DNA from: Taudactylus pleione
Taxonomy: Eukaryota > Chordata > Amphibia > Anura > Myobatrachidae
DNA: 64,000 nt
Reading direction: 5' to 3'
Assembly: GCA_031769625.1 (NCBI GenBank)
Contig: JAUIMM010000636.1
Span: forward strand, 3,688,501 to 3,752,500
Shown here piece after piece: positions 12,147 through 22,720 of the stretch. The translations under genes were made by a program, and so were the position numbers. Below the pieces are notes generated by a model. It was not told the origin of the DNA and ran no database searches. It saw nothing but the letters and a program-made list of their open reading frames with translations. Position 1 is the first letter of the stretch. Each line of letters starts with the position of its first letter.

Positions 12147-13668
12147 GGCCCCCATTTATCAATGAAGGTAAACACCTCACTGTAATACAAACGAAAAATC
12201 CTCTGGTATTTACCAATACTTACCCCTCCGGTGAGGTCCAGCGAAGTCCAGCAAAGTCCTCCTCCTCTGCGAGGTCCTCAGCTGCCAACGACGTGGTTCT
12301 TGTGTAATGCGCATGCACGATGGTCCGTCTGCATGTGTGCATGGCACGGGGACCCGGCAGTGCCTGGAAGGGTACCGTCTGCATGTGTGCATGACACGGG
12401 GACCCGGCAGTGCCTGGAAGGGTACCGTCTGCATGTGTGCATGACACGGGGACCCGGCAGTGCCTGGAAGGGTACCGTCTGCATATGTGCATGGCATGGG
12501 GACCCGGCAGTGCCTGGAAGGGTACCGTCTGCGCGTGTGCATGACACGGGGACCCGGCAGTGCCTGAAAAGGTACCGTCTGCGCGTGTGCATGACACAGG
12601 GACTCGGCAGTGCCTGGAAGGTGACCGTCTGCGCGTGTGCATGACACGGGGACTCGGCAGTGCCTGGAAGGGTACCGTCTGCGCGAGTGCATGACACAGG
12701 GACACGGCAGTGCCTGGAAGGCGACCGTCTGCGCGTGTGCATGACACGGGGACCCGGCAGTGCCTGGAAGGGTACCGTCTGTGCGTGTGCATGACACGGG
12801 GACCCGGCAGTGCCTGGAAGGGTACCGTCTGTGCGTGTGCATGACACGGGGACCCGGCAGTGCCTGGAAGGGTACCGTCTGCATATGTGCATGGCATGGG
12901 GACCCGGCAGTGCCTGGAAGGGTACCGTCTGCGCGTGTGCATGACACGGGGACCCGGCAGTGCCTGGAAAGGTACCGTCTGCGCGTGTGCATGACACAGG
13001 GACTCGGCAGTGCCTGGAAGGTGACCGTCTGCGCGTGTGCATGACACGGGGACTCGGCAGTGCCTGGAAGGGTACCGTCTGCGCGAGTGCATGACACAGG
13101 GACACGGCAGTGCCTGGAAGGCGACCGTCTGCGCGTGTGCATGACACGGGGACCCGGCAGTGCCTGGAAGGGTACCGTCTGTGCGTGTGCATGACACGGG
13201 GACCCGGCAGTGCCTGGAAGGGTACCGTCTGCATGTGTGCATGACACGGGGACCCGGCAGTGCCTGGAAGGGTACCGTCCGCATATGTGCATGGCATGGG
13301 GACCCGGCAGTGCCTGGAAGGGTACCGTCTGCGCGTGTGCATGACACGGGGACCCGGCAGTGCCTGGAAGGGTACCGTCTGCGCGTGTGCATGACACAGG
13401 GACTCGGCAGTGCCTGGAAGGTGACCGTCTGCGCGTGTGCATGACACGGGGACCCGGCAGTGCCTGGAAGGCTTCGTTGAAGCCAGAAAGGGCAGCACCA
13501 GGTCACCATTGCCATAAATGGGGACCGCATCGCATCTGAAGATGGCGAGAGAGCTGCTGCGACAAACAGCGGTAATCTTAGATTACCACTGTTTGTTAAA
13601 TGCAGAAAGGAAGACATAACCCCTTTAGCGAGCACTAAAGGGTCATACTTCGTTAATAAATGGGGGCC
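12147..13668. mobile_element. PIF/Harbinger-like non-autonomous element (1522 bp) carrying a satellite
   Basis: Ends GGCCCCCATTTATCAATGAAG (left) and the complement of GGCCCCCATTTATTAACGAAG (right) are inverted repeats. TTA flanks both sides (12144-12146, 13669-13671), the classic PIF/Harbinger target. The related element at 53217-53664 has the uninterrupted sequence around a single TTA, which proves the insertion boundaries. The body is unique sequence around a 1150-bp tandem array. A hairpin at about 13560-13595 pairs ACAAACAG with CTGTTTGT. No transposase frame. Confidence 0.93.
12321..13470. repeat. 50-bp tandem array, 23 units, with 400-bp higher-order period
   Basis: Exactly 23 units of 50 bp (core ACCGTCTGCGCGTGTGCATG, then ACACGGGGACCCGGCAG). 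Variant units recur every eighth position: the GCATATGTGC/GGCATGGG unit is at 12471, 12871 and 13271, and the GCGCGAGTGC unit at 12671 and 13071. Because 50 is not a multiple of three and no stop arises, all three minus frames stay open for over 400 codons. These frames are artefacts. Confidence 0.97.
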
Positions 13669-13833
13669 TTAATTTCTACAAAAGCAAGTAAAAATTTAAC
13701 TTTGCATCTACTTTTGTAGAAATGAAGGATCGGGGCCATTCATGATAAAGGTAATGCAGGAGATCTCACTGATATCCCCTGCTTACCTTTCAGCCCGATC
13801 TGTCCCGCTGTCCCCACACACTAGTATGGGATC

Positions 13834-14160
13834 CAGTGTTGTAATTTAGATAGGGGTTGCGGGATTGTAGTCCCCCCAGCAAAATCCACCACTCACAGCC
13901 TAGGCTAGCAGTGGTAGTGACTTCTCGTTAGAAGCACTCCTTGCTAATCACAGCCAGACAAGCAGTCCCAGGGGAGGCGTTTTCTCCATTTGGGACTGCC
14001 AGTCCTGACTGCAATAGCAGAGAGAGTGCTTCCCATGGGAAGCCACTCCCCTGCTATTACGGCAGCCCTATTTGGCTCATAGGGACTGCAGCTGATGCAG
14101 CCCCTACAAGCCAGCCTGTCTGCTAGCCTCACCAGGCCCCTTATTTAAGCTCCACCCCTC
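13834..14160. mobile_element. hAT-type element copy related to 11492-11882, opposite orientation
   Basis: From CAGTG at 13834 the sequence follows the inverted right end of 11492-11882: AGGGG(T/C)TGCG, a TGTAGTCCCCCC-like block and AAATCCACCACT. It shares the AGCAGTCCCAGGGG and CTTCCCATGGGAAGCCAC blocks. The far end is not resolved and no clean 8-bp duplication was found. A hairpin just beyond (about 14203-14225, CAATCACC/GGTGATTG) may belong to the host. Confidence 0.6.
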
Positions 14161-14769
14161 GCGACCACCTGACGTAAGCACCGCCTCCCGATGACATCAG
14201 CTATCAATCACCGGGATGGTGATTGAGTCCGCTCCTGTCCGCTCATCCCGCCATACACTGTGGCTCTGTGCGCGTGTGTGAAGGCTTTCACGCAGGCGTA
14301 TTAGCACTACCGAATCTGACTCAGCAGTGCTAACTTTCACTGTTACTAAGGTAGCAGTGAAAGGGATCGCTGAGACAGATGATTTTTGGATCACCTGCCT
14401 CCACACCGGAGCAATGTTGAATTGCTCTGGTGCTTTTGTATCCACCACTGCTACTCGCAGCAAGTTGCATACTTAATTATCGCCCTATACAGTACATTTG
14501 ATATTATAGTGCAGCAGAGGGAATATGTTTCTCCAATACTTTCTGTTGTTTTATGCTTGGTCTAATAAATTTATAATCTGAAAAAGATTAAATTAATGTA
14601 GGTGTTATGTGATCAGAAATGAAAGTGGATAATTTTTTAAATATTCCTCCTGTTGTTAAAACTAGTGATTAGTCCTATACGCAGCATAAACAAAATACTC
14701 TATAGCAATGTTTCTCATTAGCATTGCAGGGTTAAGAAAATAATACTATTTTTAGCCATCTGTAATGTA

Positions 14770-15037
14770 GGGTACACACTTACCAATCGGCTGCACGATA
14801 TATCTGGTTAGACATCACAACTTGTGATGTCATTGTCGCTGGTTCTTGTGGTCAGCATATGGGTCAGTTGTGTGTACACACACGCAGATGCTACGCGGCA
14901 TGACCGATGGGATATATCTGTGAAATATGTCATTCACAGATATATCTTATGTACACACGAGCTGACGCACTGAATGATGCACTGAACGATATATCATTTG
15001 CCGGCTCTATGAACGATTTATCGTCCAGTGTGTACCC
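14770..15037. mobile_element. element D, copy 1 (GGGTACACACT termini)
   Basis: Begins GGGTACACACTTACC and ends with the inverted CCAGTGTGTACCC. An internal perfect 14-bp hairpin occupies 14911-14924 and 14933-14946 (GATATATCTGTGAA). Related copies are at 47729-48234 and, split, at 53732/61714. No coding capacity. Confidence 0.8.
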
Positions 15038-15743
15038 ACCTTGTCTCCACACATGAGCCACACCACTGACTGTTGATGGGTACAATTACCAAATAAAATG
15101 TTTATCTGCTGTCCTTAAACTAGGAGCCCTTATTATGATAATTCAACATATTTACCAGCTAAAAAATGGCAACATTTTGAAAAGTGATTTTGTTCAGTTT
15201 TAAAAAAAAATATTATAAGTTCAACTACTGTGAAGAGACAAATATAATATTGAAAATGATTAATCATGGATTTATGTTGTACTGTATGTCAAGCATTTTC
15301 AACCAATATTTCTAGATGCAGTCATACTAGCAAAGTTATTACATCCTTTAATGCAACTTGTCGCTTTAACAGTCCAAATTTATTGGAGTATTAAAGTGTG
15401 TTCTATTGAGTAAAATGGCAATGCACATTATCTCCTCACTGTTATTAACTCCATTTATTTCTGAAAAGCTATCGGATTATTCCGAGTTTTGTACTTCAGC
15501 AACCCCATAGTTTATTTGTTGGTGGGTGTAATAACTTGTACTAAATATTTAGTAATAGAGTAGAGCTGAAAAACTTCAGGAGAACTGTGTCTGAGAGTAC
15601 AAAAGGACATTACCATTTTTGCTTTACCCAAACATTTTGAATGCTACTTGCATTTTTCTTTTCTGTGGGCATGCTGTTTTTTCTCAAATACAGTTACTAT
15701 GACTAGGACATGCTGATTATTCTAGGGCAAATGGGGACTCTGT
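15038..15743. other. unassigned AT-rich sequence
   Basis: No element ends, tandem repeats or recognisable coding potential seen. Confidence 0.5.
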
Positions 15744-15923
15744 GGGCCAAATGCAATAGGTTGTCTGTTTTGGGAACAGTACAAACTCGCACTTTCTCAC
15801 ACTTTTAAAAAGTGCGAGTTTGCAACTCGCAAATTTAATAGCCTGCAAACTTTTCAGCTTGAGGCTACTCTATATAAGTGATTTTAGGCGAGTTTTGGAC
15901 TATGTAAACTGACAACTTTTAAT

Positions 15924-16189
15924 CATACATGCCTACCCTCCCGGAATTCGCGGGAGGCTCCCAATTTTTCGAGTAACCCCTCGCACCCTCAAAAGGGTAG
16001 GTATTTCTTCTGCATTTCTGCCCACTTCCTAGTGAAGTGGGCTGAATGGGGAGCATTTCCATGGCGATCTCGGGTCTCCTTGTAGGGGCGAGGCTTAATG
16101 ATGCGATTCTTCAATTGTCAGGCCCCGCCCCCCATCACCACCCTCCTGCTTCTCCTACCCCGGAAGAGAAAAAAAAATAGGCATGTATG
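15924..16189. mobile_element. 266-bp MITE with 8-bp target duplication
   Basis: Ends CATACATGCCTA and TAGGCATGTATG are inverted. CTTTTAAT is repeated perfectly at 15916-15923 and 16190-16197. The interior includes CTCCCGGAATTCGCGGGAGG (a hairpin) and the GGCCCCGCCCCC-rich block common in short vertebrate MITEs. A diverged relative of the interior appears near 31345-31440. Confidence 0.88.
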
Positions 16190-16309
16190 CTTTTAATGCG
16201 ACAAGCATTAAAAGGTGCGAGTTATACAGAAGCCATCACAGATAAGTGAGATCCGTGACGGCTTCAGTGTATTTATAAAAAAAAAAAAGACGTGCACCCC
16301 ATCCCCATA

Positions 16310-16920
16310 AGCATAACCAGCACTGGGCTTTATAAAGTCTGTCCTGGTTCTAATAATACTGGGGCCAAAATGCGTAGGGTTCTTCTGTATATTAAGAACC
16401 AGTGCAGGGCTTTGCTGAGCCGGCCCTGGTTGTGGAAAAATGGGACAAAATGAGTAGGGATTCCCTGTAATCTCCATAACCAGCACCGGACTCTTTCTAG
16501 CGGGGGGGGGGGTTAGGGGTTATGCCACAGCCAGGCAATACCTGTCACCGGTTTCCCCGGCCAAAGCATTACCCCTGACCGTTAGTCAGCCCAGGCCGGG
16601 GATCTTTGGGGAGGTAGTGACCCCCCAATAAAGGGGTCCCCCTCTCCAGCGCACTCCAGGTCTCGGCTGATAGCCCGGGCCTATCCCGGCACCCGTGCGT
16701 GGTGGGTGCCGGGTTGATAATGTCAAAGTGCAGTGTAAAATAGAGTTGTAAATATTGTCTTTAGCAGTGGTACTACACGTCCCAGCAAGCCTCCCCCGCA
16801 TGCTGGTACTTGGAGAACCGCAAGTACCAGCATGCTGGGCATTACGGGCCCGCTGGTACCTGTAGTTCCACAGCCAAAGAAATACGTAAAAAAACACAAC
16901 ACACACACCGTTTCAGTAAA
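16310..16920 (+). repeat. interspersed module R, copy 1
   Basis: Shares a long diverged similarity, same orientation, with 36360-36935. It has three or four ~90-bp subunits each containing ACCAGCAC-GGGCT and a facing CCGG-CCTGGTT, then GATGCCACAGCCAG-like, GGCTGATAGCCCGGG and TACTACA-GTCCCAGCA blocks. It is part of the interior of the 15744-17493 element. No coding potential. Confidence 0.8.
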
Positions 16921-17493
16921 AGTTTAATATAACATACATTCACACTCACAATCACACTCACTATCACACATACTCACCTAGTATCCCTGAAGCCATCATG
17001 TCCCCTTGTCCAGTAGAAATCAGTAGGGGTACCTATAATAAAAAATCCATACTCACCTCTCCTATGTGTTGTTCAGGTCCTCTTCGTTCCATGTAGGCAT
17101 CCAGGGGGTTATAAAAACAAACTGCAAATTTCCGAAACCATGGCGGACAGGAGGAAAGGTATGTGTGTACACATACCTTTCCTCCGCGCGAATGACTGGG
17201 GCCTACATGGCCCAGTCATTTCAGGAGCCACCAGGCAATCAGCGGGCATCTCCATCGGAGCTGATCACTGATTGGCTGTGTGCGGTCAGCCTGTCTCCTC
17301 CATAGACTTCAATGGTGAGAATCTCCATTGAAGTCTATGGTGGGAACCGCAACATTGTATCCAAGGTTCACCTCAAGTAAAAATTTGAGTTTACATGAAC
17401 TGACACCCTATTACATTGGATAGTTGTGAAAAAGTGCGTGTTTAGCACAAAACTCGCAATTTACCAAAACAGACAACCTATTGCATTTGGCCC

Positions 17494-17949
17494 CATGTGT
17501 TTGCCACTTGGACTTGTCAGTTTGCTTTTGTTCTGGGATCCACTCACTGTACTTATAATTAATTATAGGCCAGCATTGGTCCACTTTTGACAATAATACC
17601 CCTTTTCCACCAAAATTCCGGGTCTGACCCGGAGTTGGAACAGAGTTCCTATCCGGATCAGACCCGGAATTTAGCCGGCGCCGACTCGGGATATTCCCGA
17701 GTTGGCGCCGCTCACACCGGAGTCGGGTCTGCATAGACCCGGTATTCCCGTCGTGAAAGTGGATGCTTGGAGATGATACTCATTTCCAAGCGCCACTGAA
17801 GCCGGACCAATCGGCCAGCTAGCAGCGCACCCAGAGTGCGCTGTTCTCAGAGCAGGGTTTCACGGGCTACGCCCATGTTAAACCCTGCTATTTATCTGGT
17901 TTGGATTGCCGGGTCACTCGACCTGGCGATCCAACTCTCTCCTCTTTGT
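17494..17949. other. unassigned, with clustered short inverted repeats
   Basis: Contains CGGGTCTGACCCGG, CGGCGCCGACTCGGG facing CCGAGTTGGCGCCG, and GGGTCTGCATAGACCC between 17620 and 17745. This looks like a hairpin-rich MITE interior, but I could not define its ends. Confidence 0.35.
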
Positions 17950-18310
17950 TTTGTGTACAGAGACGCCCACCACTGACGTCTCAGATCCAACGTACAAAAA
18001 ACATAACATCTCGAACATTGGTCACACATCGGTTGCACCATCTAACTTCTGAGAAACCCTATGGTGTCTCAGAATGTCCTCGCAGTGGCTGACCAGGGCA
18101 CGCCCAGAAATCAGTGGTGCATTTATGTAGCCAACCCCCATTATCTCCTCTGAATGATCACTACCTGTCACTCACTTTGCAAATAAATCCTCACTGCATG
18201 CGGCATCTCTAATCAGATACTTGCACAGTGCAGCAGCGACACATGCAGTGGCAAATAAATCACTCCACTGTGTACGGCATTGACATTACATCCATCTCTG
18301 AATCAGGCCC
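17950..18310 (+). mobile_element. element F, copy 1
   Basis: Aligns by eye with 50200-50577. Shared blocks are ACGCCCAC, CAGATCCAA, TCTGAGAAACCCTATGGT, TCACTTTGCA and AATCCTCACTGCA-GCGG. The right end is ATCTCTGAATCAGGCCC at 18310, like the ends of family C. The left end is undefined. Confidence 0.7.
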
Positions 18311-19155
18311 TCAGTCTTCTTATGGTTTTATTAGCAATTGTAGCAGCAAAGTATCAGTGATACAAATGGGATGGTGAGTCAGCTGCAGGCCGGACTATAA
18401 GCTTACTTCCTGATAAGCATGCTGTGCCTGCACGTCCTACACTCCAAGGATGCCTTTCTGCTGAGCCAATGCAGCTAAGGACAATGGGCCTGTTACTGTC
18501 CCCGTAGACCATGAAGCGCTGCAACCCCATCATGTGATGCTTACTACATTTAGAATAATGCTGTTTTCTTAATGCTACTCTTTAATGAGAACCACATTAA
18601 AATCCCAGAGAATAAGACATGATGGTAAGATTTGTATATATTTTGCATCATTATAGAGTTTGACATTTATACTACAGTTGTTACTATAATAAAAATGAAG
18701 GAACTCCTAGGAACAAACCTTCAAAACATGTGATTGTAATATACAGACAGTTGGCAACTATGGCTGGACCACATCCTTTAGTAAAACAAAATCAGGGAAG
18801 ATGACATATACTGTATACGAAGCAGAGAGTGTGCCACATGATATGTTCACTTCCAATGACTTAGCTCCAAAATGCCTTTTATGTATCAGTCTCTGTAGTG
18901 TCTCCTAGATTATTCACTTAAAATACAGCAGTCTACTTTTATATTTCTTCCAGTGGTTCAACTTGTTTAAGCAAAATGCATTAATCACTCGCTATCTTAT
19001 TATGATGATGCCTCTTGCACTGTTGCAGATTAGGTTCAGTCTGTGCTGTGTGCAACCACCTAGAGCACAGTGTTGAAGCAGATTATAATCTACAACAAAT
19101 ATGGCAGATGCTGCAATTACTTGATTAGGAACTTCTTATTAGCTTTACATACTAT
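18311..19155. other. unassigned AT-rich sequence
   Basis: Nothing beyond short spurious frames. Confidence 0.5.
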
Positions 19156-19318
19156 GGGGTATATTTACTAAGCCTTGGATGGAAATTAAAAACCAGCCAA
19201 TCAGCTCCTAACTGCCATGTCACAGTCTGTGTTTGAAAAAATTACAGTTAGGAGCTGATTGGCTGGTACTTTATTTTCATCCACTTTATCTCTATCCAAG
19301 GCTTAGTAAATACACCCC
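19156..19318. mobile_element. element G, copy 1 (163-bp palindromic MITE)
   Basis: Ends GGGGTATATTTACTAAGCC and the complement of GGGGTGTATTTACTAAGCC. The inner arms CCAGCCAATCAGCTCCTAAC and its complement are nearly perfect. A second, diverged copy is at 31619-31780. PIF/Harbinger-like termini; no coding capacity. Confidence 0.88.
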
Positions 19319-19737
19319 ATTAGGTGGTATGGCAGACTCTTATATGTAGTGATGCCCAAACCATTTATGTTTGCAGTGTGCTATTGCCATTTTCATGTAA
19401 CTTTTACACCCTCTTTACAAAGAGGAATTAAAGTAGAAAACACAAACATCTGTAACTAAAAACAGATGTAATTTGTACTATAATTTGTGTTGTATGTATT
19501 AATTTTATTTTTTGTATCCATATAATAAAAACTCAAGATTATAGGCTAGTTAGGTATAATTTAAATCAGAAAATATTACTGAACTTTATGACAACAGTTC
19601 ATGAGAACAATTTTAAGAGAACCTCTATTCCCCCAACCAGCAAACCCACATACTTACTGTGACATCAAACCATTCTACTGCCTTTATACAGTATCTATGT
19701 AACAATTCACACTTATAGGTCAGCTGAGGTCAAAGGA

Positions 19738-19979
19738 TAGAGTTGTACTGGCCCACAGGTGTACAAGGTAAATCCCTGGTGGGCACCACTGCCTGGGAGC
19801 CCCATCCATTCTTCTAGGCTATCTGGTGAAGCAGGATCATTGATGAACATGTGTACTTGGCTTGTTTCTAAGGAAACTATACCAAGATTTGCCACTGTGG
19901 TGGCTGGCCACACCCCTTAAGCATGGGCCCCTACCACTGCAGTCCCCCAGTGGGACATTCATGTCCCAGTCTGACACTG
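19738..19979. mobile_element. hAT-type MITE (242 bp), family M copy 1
   Basis: Left end TAGAGTTGTACTGGCCCAC and right end, reading inward, CAGTGTCAGACTGGGAC. A perfect 8-bp target duplication TCAAAGGA lies at 19730-19737 and 19980-19987. A truncated, inverted relative is at 38130-38299. Spurious frames cross it. Confidence 0.88.
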
Positions 19980-19987
19980 TCAAAGGA

Positions 19988-21479
19988 CTACTATGGATAG
20001 AGGGGTGAGTGACAGTAAAAATTAAATTAGTGTTTGTTAACTCATGATGTAACACAAGGCACACTATATCAAGGACTGACCTGGGTACTCATCTGTCTAT
20101 GGTATGCAGAAAATCCAACAATGATATCAGCAAAGTTTTCTCCTGGTTCTCAAACATGCAAAATATTCAAACTGATCCCTGTATTGCACTACACAGTGTG
20201 TCAATCTCTGTAAATGAGTTTCCATAGGTCAGTCTATGTCGGTGTAGTACTGATTTAGGAAACAGTTTTTGTTTTAATAAAACATGTATTATAAGGAATA
20301 ATGTGGCTCCTGTACACACAGAGTTGCAGTAACAATTGAGCCGCATGGTCTTAGAAATGTATTGGAAATGCATTGGGCGTTCCTGGATGGCCACCATTCA
20401 GACACACGAAGATGGTCCATGTTATGGGAGTGTGCGGGCATGTTGCATAAAAGCTTGTGTTCTAAGGAGCTTGATCACTTACATTGGAGGCCATATTTTG
20501 ATAGAGTATCTGCACCTAGCATCGATTGGTGCATTTTTAAATGCACTTGTACACCTGGGAAGGGCTTTTACTAGCATTAGCATAGAGTCGCAGGCGCAAC
20601 TACGGCAAAAGCCGCTAAAGCCGCCACAACAGCTCAACATGACTCAGGACCCTCTTCTGCTCATACAAAAACAATTGCTCTGTTTGAAGATGTTTTGAGT
20701 AAGGAAACTTTCAATTTTGTTGTGTGGTAACAATAATTTGCACAGTAGCAATAGGGTTACTCAGGGACAGGTTGATACAAAGTCTGAGGATTCTTACAAG
20801 TCCATGAGAGATTACTTGCCAATCTTCCAAATTCAATTGAACATTAACTTTACGAGCTGTTCTGAAAATGAATGATAGGCAAAATGAATATCCATAACAT
20901 AGCTCATTAAAATTTGCATCATGGACATAAACATGTGCATTAGGTTACATAAATGTTTAGACCCATTAAAGATATCGCTATAAATTATATTGCTTTTAGC
21001 CATGTAACAATTATGCATGCATTGGCTTCCTGCTAATTGGCATTTTAATTGTTATAGTGAAAGAAACCTCCTCCATTATTACAAAAACACCATTTTGAAA
21101 AAAAAAATGGTTATTAGTGATAGTAAAAGATGAGGTCGTACAATTGTTACATGTTTTTTATTTTACATTCACAAACTTATATTTCCCTCCTGCCTTTTCC
21201 TTAGGTTTTTCTTACTTACCTTCCTAAATCTATGTCTAGATTTATTGTAGTAAAGATAGAATGGTGAACCCATGAGAATTATAGGAACTGCCCAAAAGGA
21301 AATCTGTGATTTACGATTTTGTAATTAACTATAAGCCATGGTGAATGTCCGTCACTGATGGCAACAGGAGGATCACTATGCAAATAGCTACGTATATAGC
21401 AATATGATGTTATTTAGGAACCTATTCATTATTAGTATTGACTGGCCCTAAATAAAATATGTACCCAAATTGCGGAGAC
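19988..21479. other. unassigned sequence
   Basis: A 120-codon frame (20336-20698, +) has no recognisable domain and an unremarkable composition; I do not call it a gene. No repeats defined. Confidence 0.45.
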
Positions 21480-21651
21480 TTTGTAGGCAGATAGAAATTC
21501 ACCAGAGCAATTCAGTATTGCAGAGGATGGGGGCACCTCAAGCCACATTTTGGAGGTTAGCATGAGAGGAAGTGACCAGGGTGGAGGAGAGGTGTTGGTG
21601 TGAGGAGGAGCAGAGAGGGAGGCAGGGAGTGTGGAGAGAAATTAGGTTAGA

Positions 21652-22318
21652 GATGTAGGGAGGGGTGGAGTGAAATCTGAGTGGGATAGGGAGTTAGTGA
21701 AACAGGCTGCAGAGGGTGATGTAGGGAGGGGTGGAGTGAAATCTGAGTGGGATAGGGAGTTAGTGAAGCAGGCTGCAGAGGGTGATGTAGGGAGGGGTGG
21801 AGTGAAATCTGAGTGGGATAAGGAGTTAGTGAAGCAGGCTGCAGAGGGTGATGTAGGGAGGGGTGGAGTGAAATCTGAGTGGGATAGGGAGTTAGTGAAG
21901 CAGGCTGCAGAGGGTGATGTAGGGAGGGGTGGAGTGAAATCTGAGTGGGATAGGGAATTAGTGAAGCAGGCTGCAGAGGGTTATGTAGGGAGGGGTGGAG
22001 TGAAATCTGAGTGGGATAGGGAGTTAGTGAAGCAGGCTGTAGAGGGTGATGAAGGGAGGGGTGGAGTGAAATCTGAGTGGGATAGGGAGTTAGTGAAGCA
22101 GGCTGCAGAGGGTGATGTAGGGAGGGGTGGAGTGAAATCTGAGTTGGATAGGGAGTTAGTGAAACAGGCTGCAGAGGGTGATGTAGGGAGGGGTGGAGTG
22201 AAATCTGAGTGGGATAGGGAGTTAGTGAAGCAGGCTGCAGAGGGTGATGTAGGGAGGGGTGGAGTGAAATCTGAGTGGGATAGGGAGTTAGTGAAGCAGG
22301 CTGCAGAGGGTGATGTAG
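21652..22318. repeat. 66-bp tandem array, ~10 copies, open in frame on both strands
   Basis: The unit starts GATGTAGGGAGGGGTGGAGT and ends GCAGGCTGCAGAGGGT. At 66 bp (22 codons) it keeps its frame, giving a plus-strand peptide repeating [16 protein letters not shown] and a minus-strand one repeating [18 protein letters not shown]. Copies differ by a few substitutions. The peptides are by-products of the repeat, not evidence of a gene. Confidence 0.95.
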
Positions 22319-22441
22319 TAAATGAAACAAGCAGCAGCACTGAAAAAAGATTGAAGTGGGGAGAGGCGAGAGAGAGGGAGACCAGAGAGGAGAAGGTTGC
22401 AGTAGTCTAAGAGGGAAATGATGAGCACCTAAATGAGAGTT

Positions 22442-22690
22442 TTAGTGGCATCTGGAATAGGAAAGGACTAGTTTCTGGCAATTAAAGATTGCATGAATGT
22501 GGGCAGTGAAAGGGAAAGTGGAGTCTAGGATGACACTGAGGCATTGGACTTGAGGGACAGAGGAAAGGGTGATGTTATCAGAAGTAGGAGAGGGGGCAGA
22601 TGGAGGGAACCTCGAAGGTGGGTAAACAATAAGTTTGATCTTGGCCATGTTAAGCTTCAGGAAATGCTGGGACATCCAGTTGGCAGACAC
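22442..22690 (-). pseudogene. L2-type LINE reverse transcriptase fragment
   Basis: The translated fragment of 82 residues has the motif pair WMSQHFLKLNMAKIKLIVYP (L2/CR1 consensus: tryptophan-methionine, then LKLN-x-x-K) and VQCLSVILDSTFPFTAHI (consensus: leucine-glycine-valine-x-LD). These lie in the thumb-proximal C-terminal part of the non-LTR reverse transcriptase, which copied LINE RNA at a nicked target. Catalytic FADD-type residues would lie upstream and are absent. A frameshift separates it from the following LDYCN segment. It is a relic. Confidence 0.75.
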
Positions 22691-22720
22691 GTGAGAGGTC
22701 TGGGGAGGATATCAATATAC

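Larger units (their letters stand above)
12125..14485. mobile_element. element A, copy 1 (interrupted by two later insertions)
   Basis: This is a divergent, inverted-orientation relative of 53217-53664. The shared pieces are 12125-12146, 13669-13833 and about 14360-14485. They include 'ATTTCTACAAAAGCAAG' facing its complement near 13720 and the block 'CACACTAGTATGGGA'. The right end CGATAATTAAG-like block and final CGCCC correspond to the A2 left end. A PIF/Harbinger-like element and a hAT-type element split it. Confidence 0.75.
15744..17493. mobile_element. 1.75-kb element with perfect 30-bp terminal inverted repeats
   Basis: Positions 15744-15773 (starting GGGCCAAATGCAATAGGTTG) are the exact complement of 17464-17493. 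The next ~50 bp on each side, rich in 'AAAAAGTGCGAGTTT'-type sequence, also face each other. The interior holds a smaller element (15924-16189), module R (16310-16920) and further hairpins (16798-16812 with 16821-16835; about 17155-17183; about 17302-17342). No clear target duplication and no transposase frame. Confidence 0.88.
21480..22720 (-). mobile_element. L2/CR1-type LINE fragment, expanded by a tandem repeat
   Basis: Read on the minus strand, 22690-22442 encodes the late part of an L2-like reverse transcriptase and 22440-22319 continues with an [12 protein letters not shown] motif. The reading is then interrupted by a 66-bp tandem expansion (21652-22318) that appears to derive from the LINE coding sequence itself. 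Further L2-like 3' sequence follows down to about 21480. The 5' end is missing and frames are shifted, so the copy is dead. Confidence 0.75.

Noticed and set aside
12210..13635. Three overlapping minus-strand open frames of 406-471 codons
   Set aside because: They are the three frames of one 50-bp satellite without stop codons; the same peptide recurs in cyclic order in each frame. No gene.
13834..14370. 8-bp duplication ATGGGATC / AAGGGATC for the second hAT of the 11492 family
   Set aside because: The match is seven of eight and offset by one base from a plausible end (CAGTG); the element end was left unresolved.
20336..20698. 120-codon open frame as a possible exon or small gene
   Set aside because: No recognisable domain, no repeat or splice support, and an overlapping frame of 70 codons is also open.
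21670..22410. 246-codon frame with 22-residue repeats that looks like a repeat protein
   Set aside because: The repeat is a 66-bp tandem expansion on the antisense strand of an L2 fragment; both strands are open because 66 is divisible by three.
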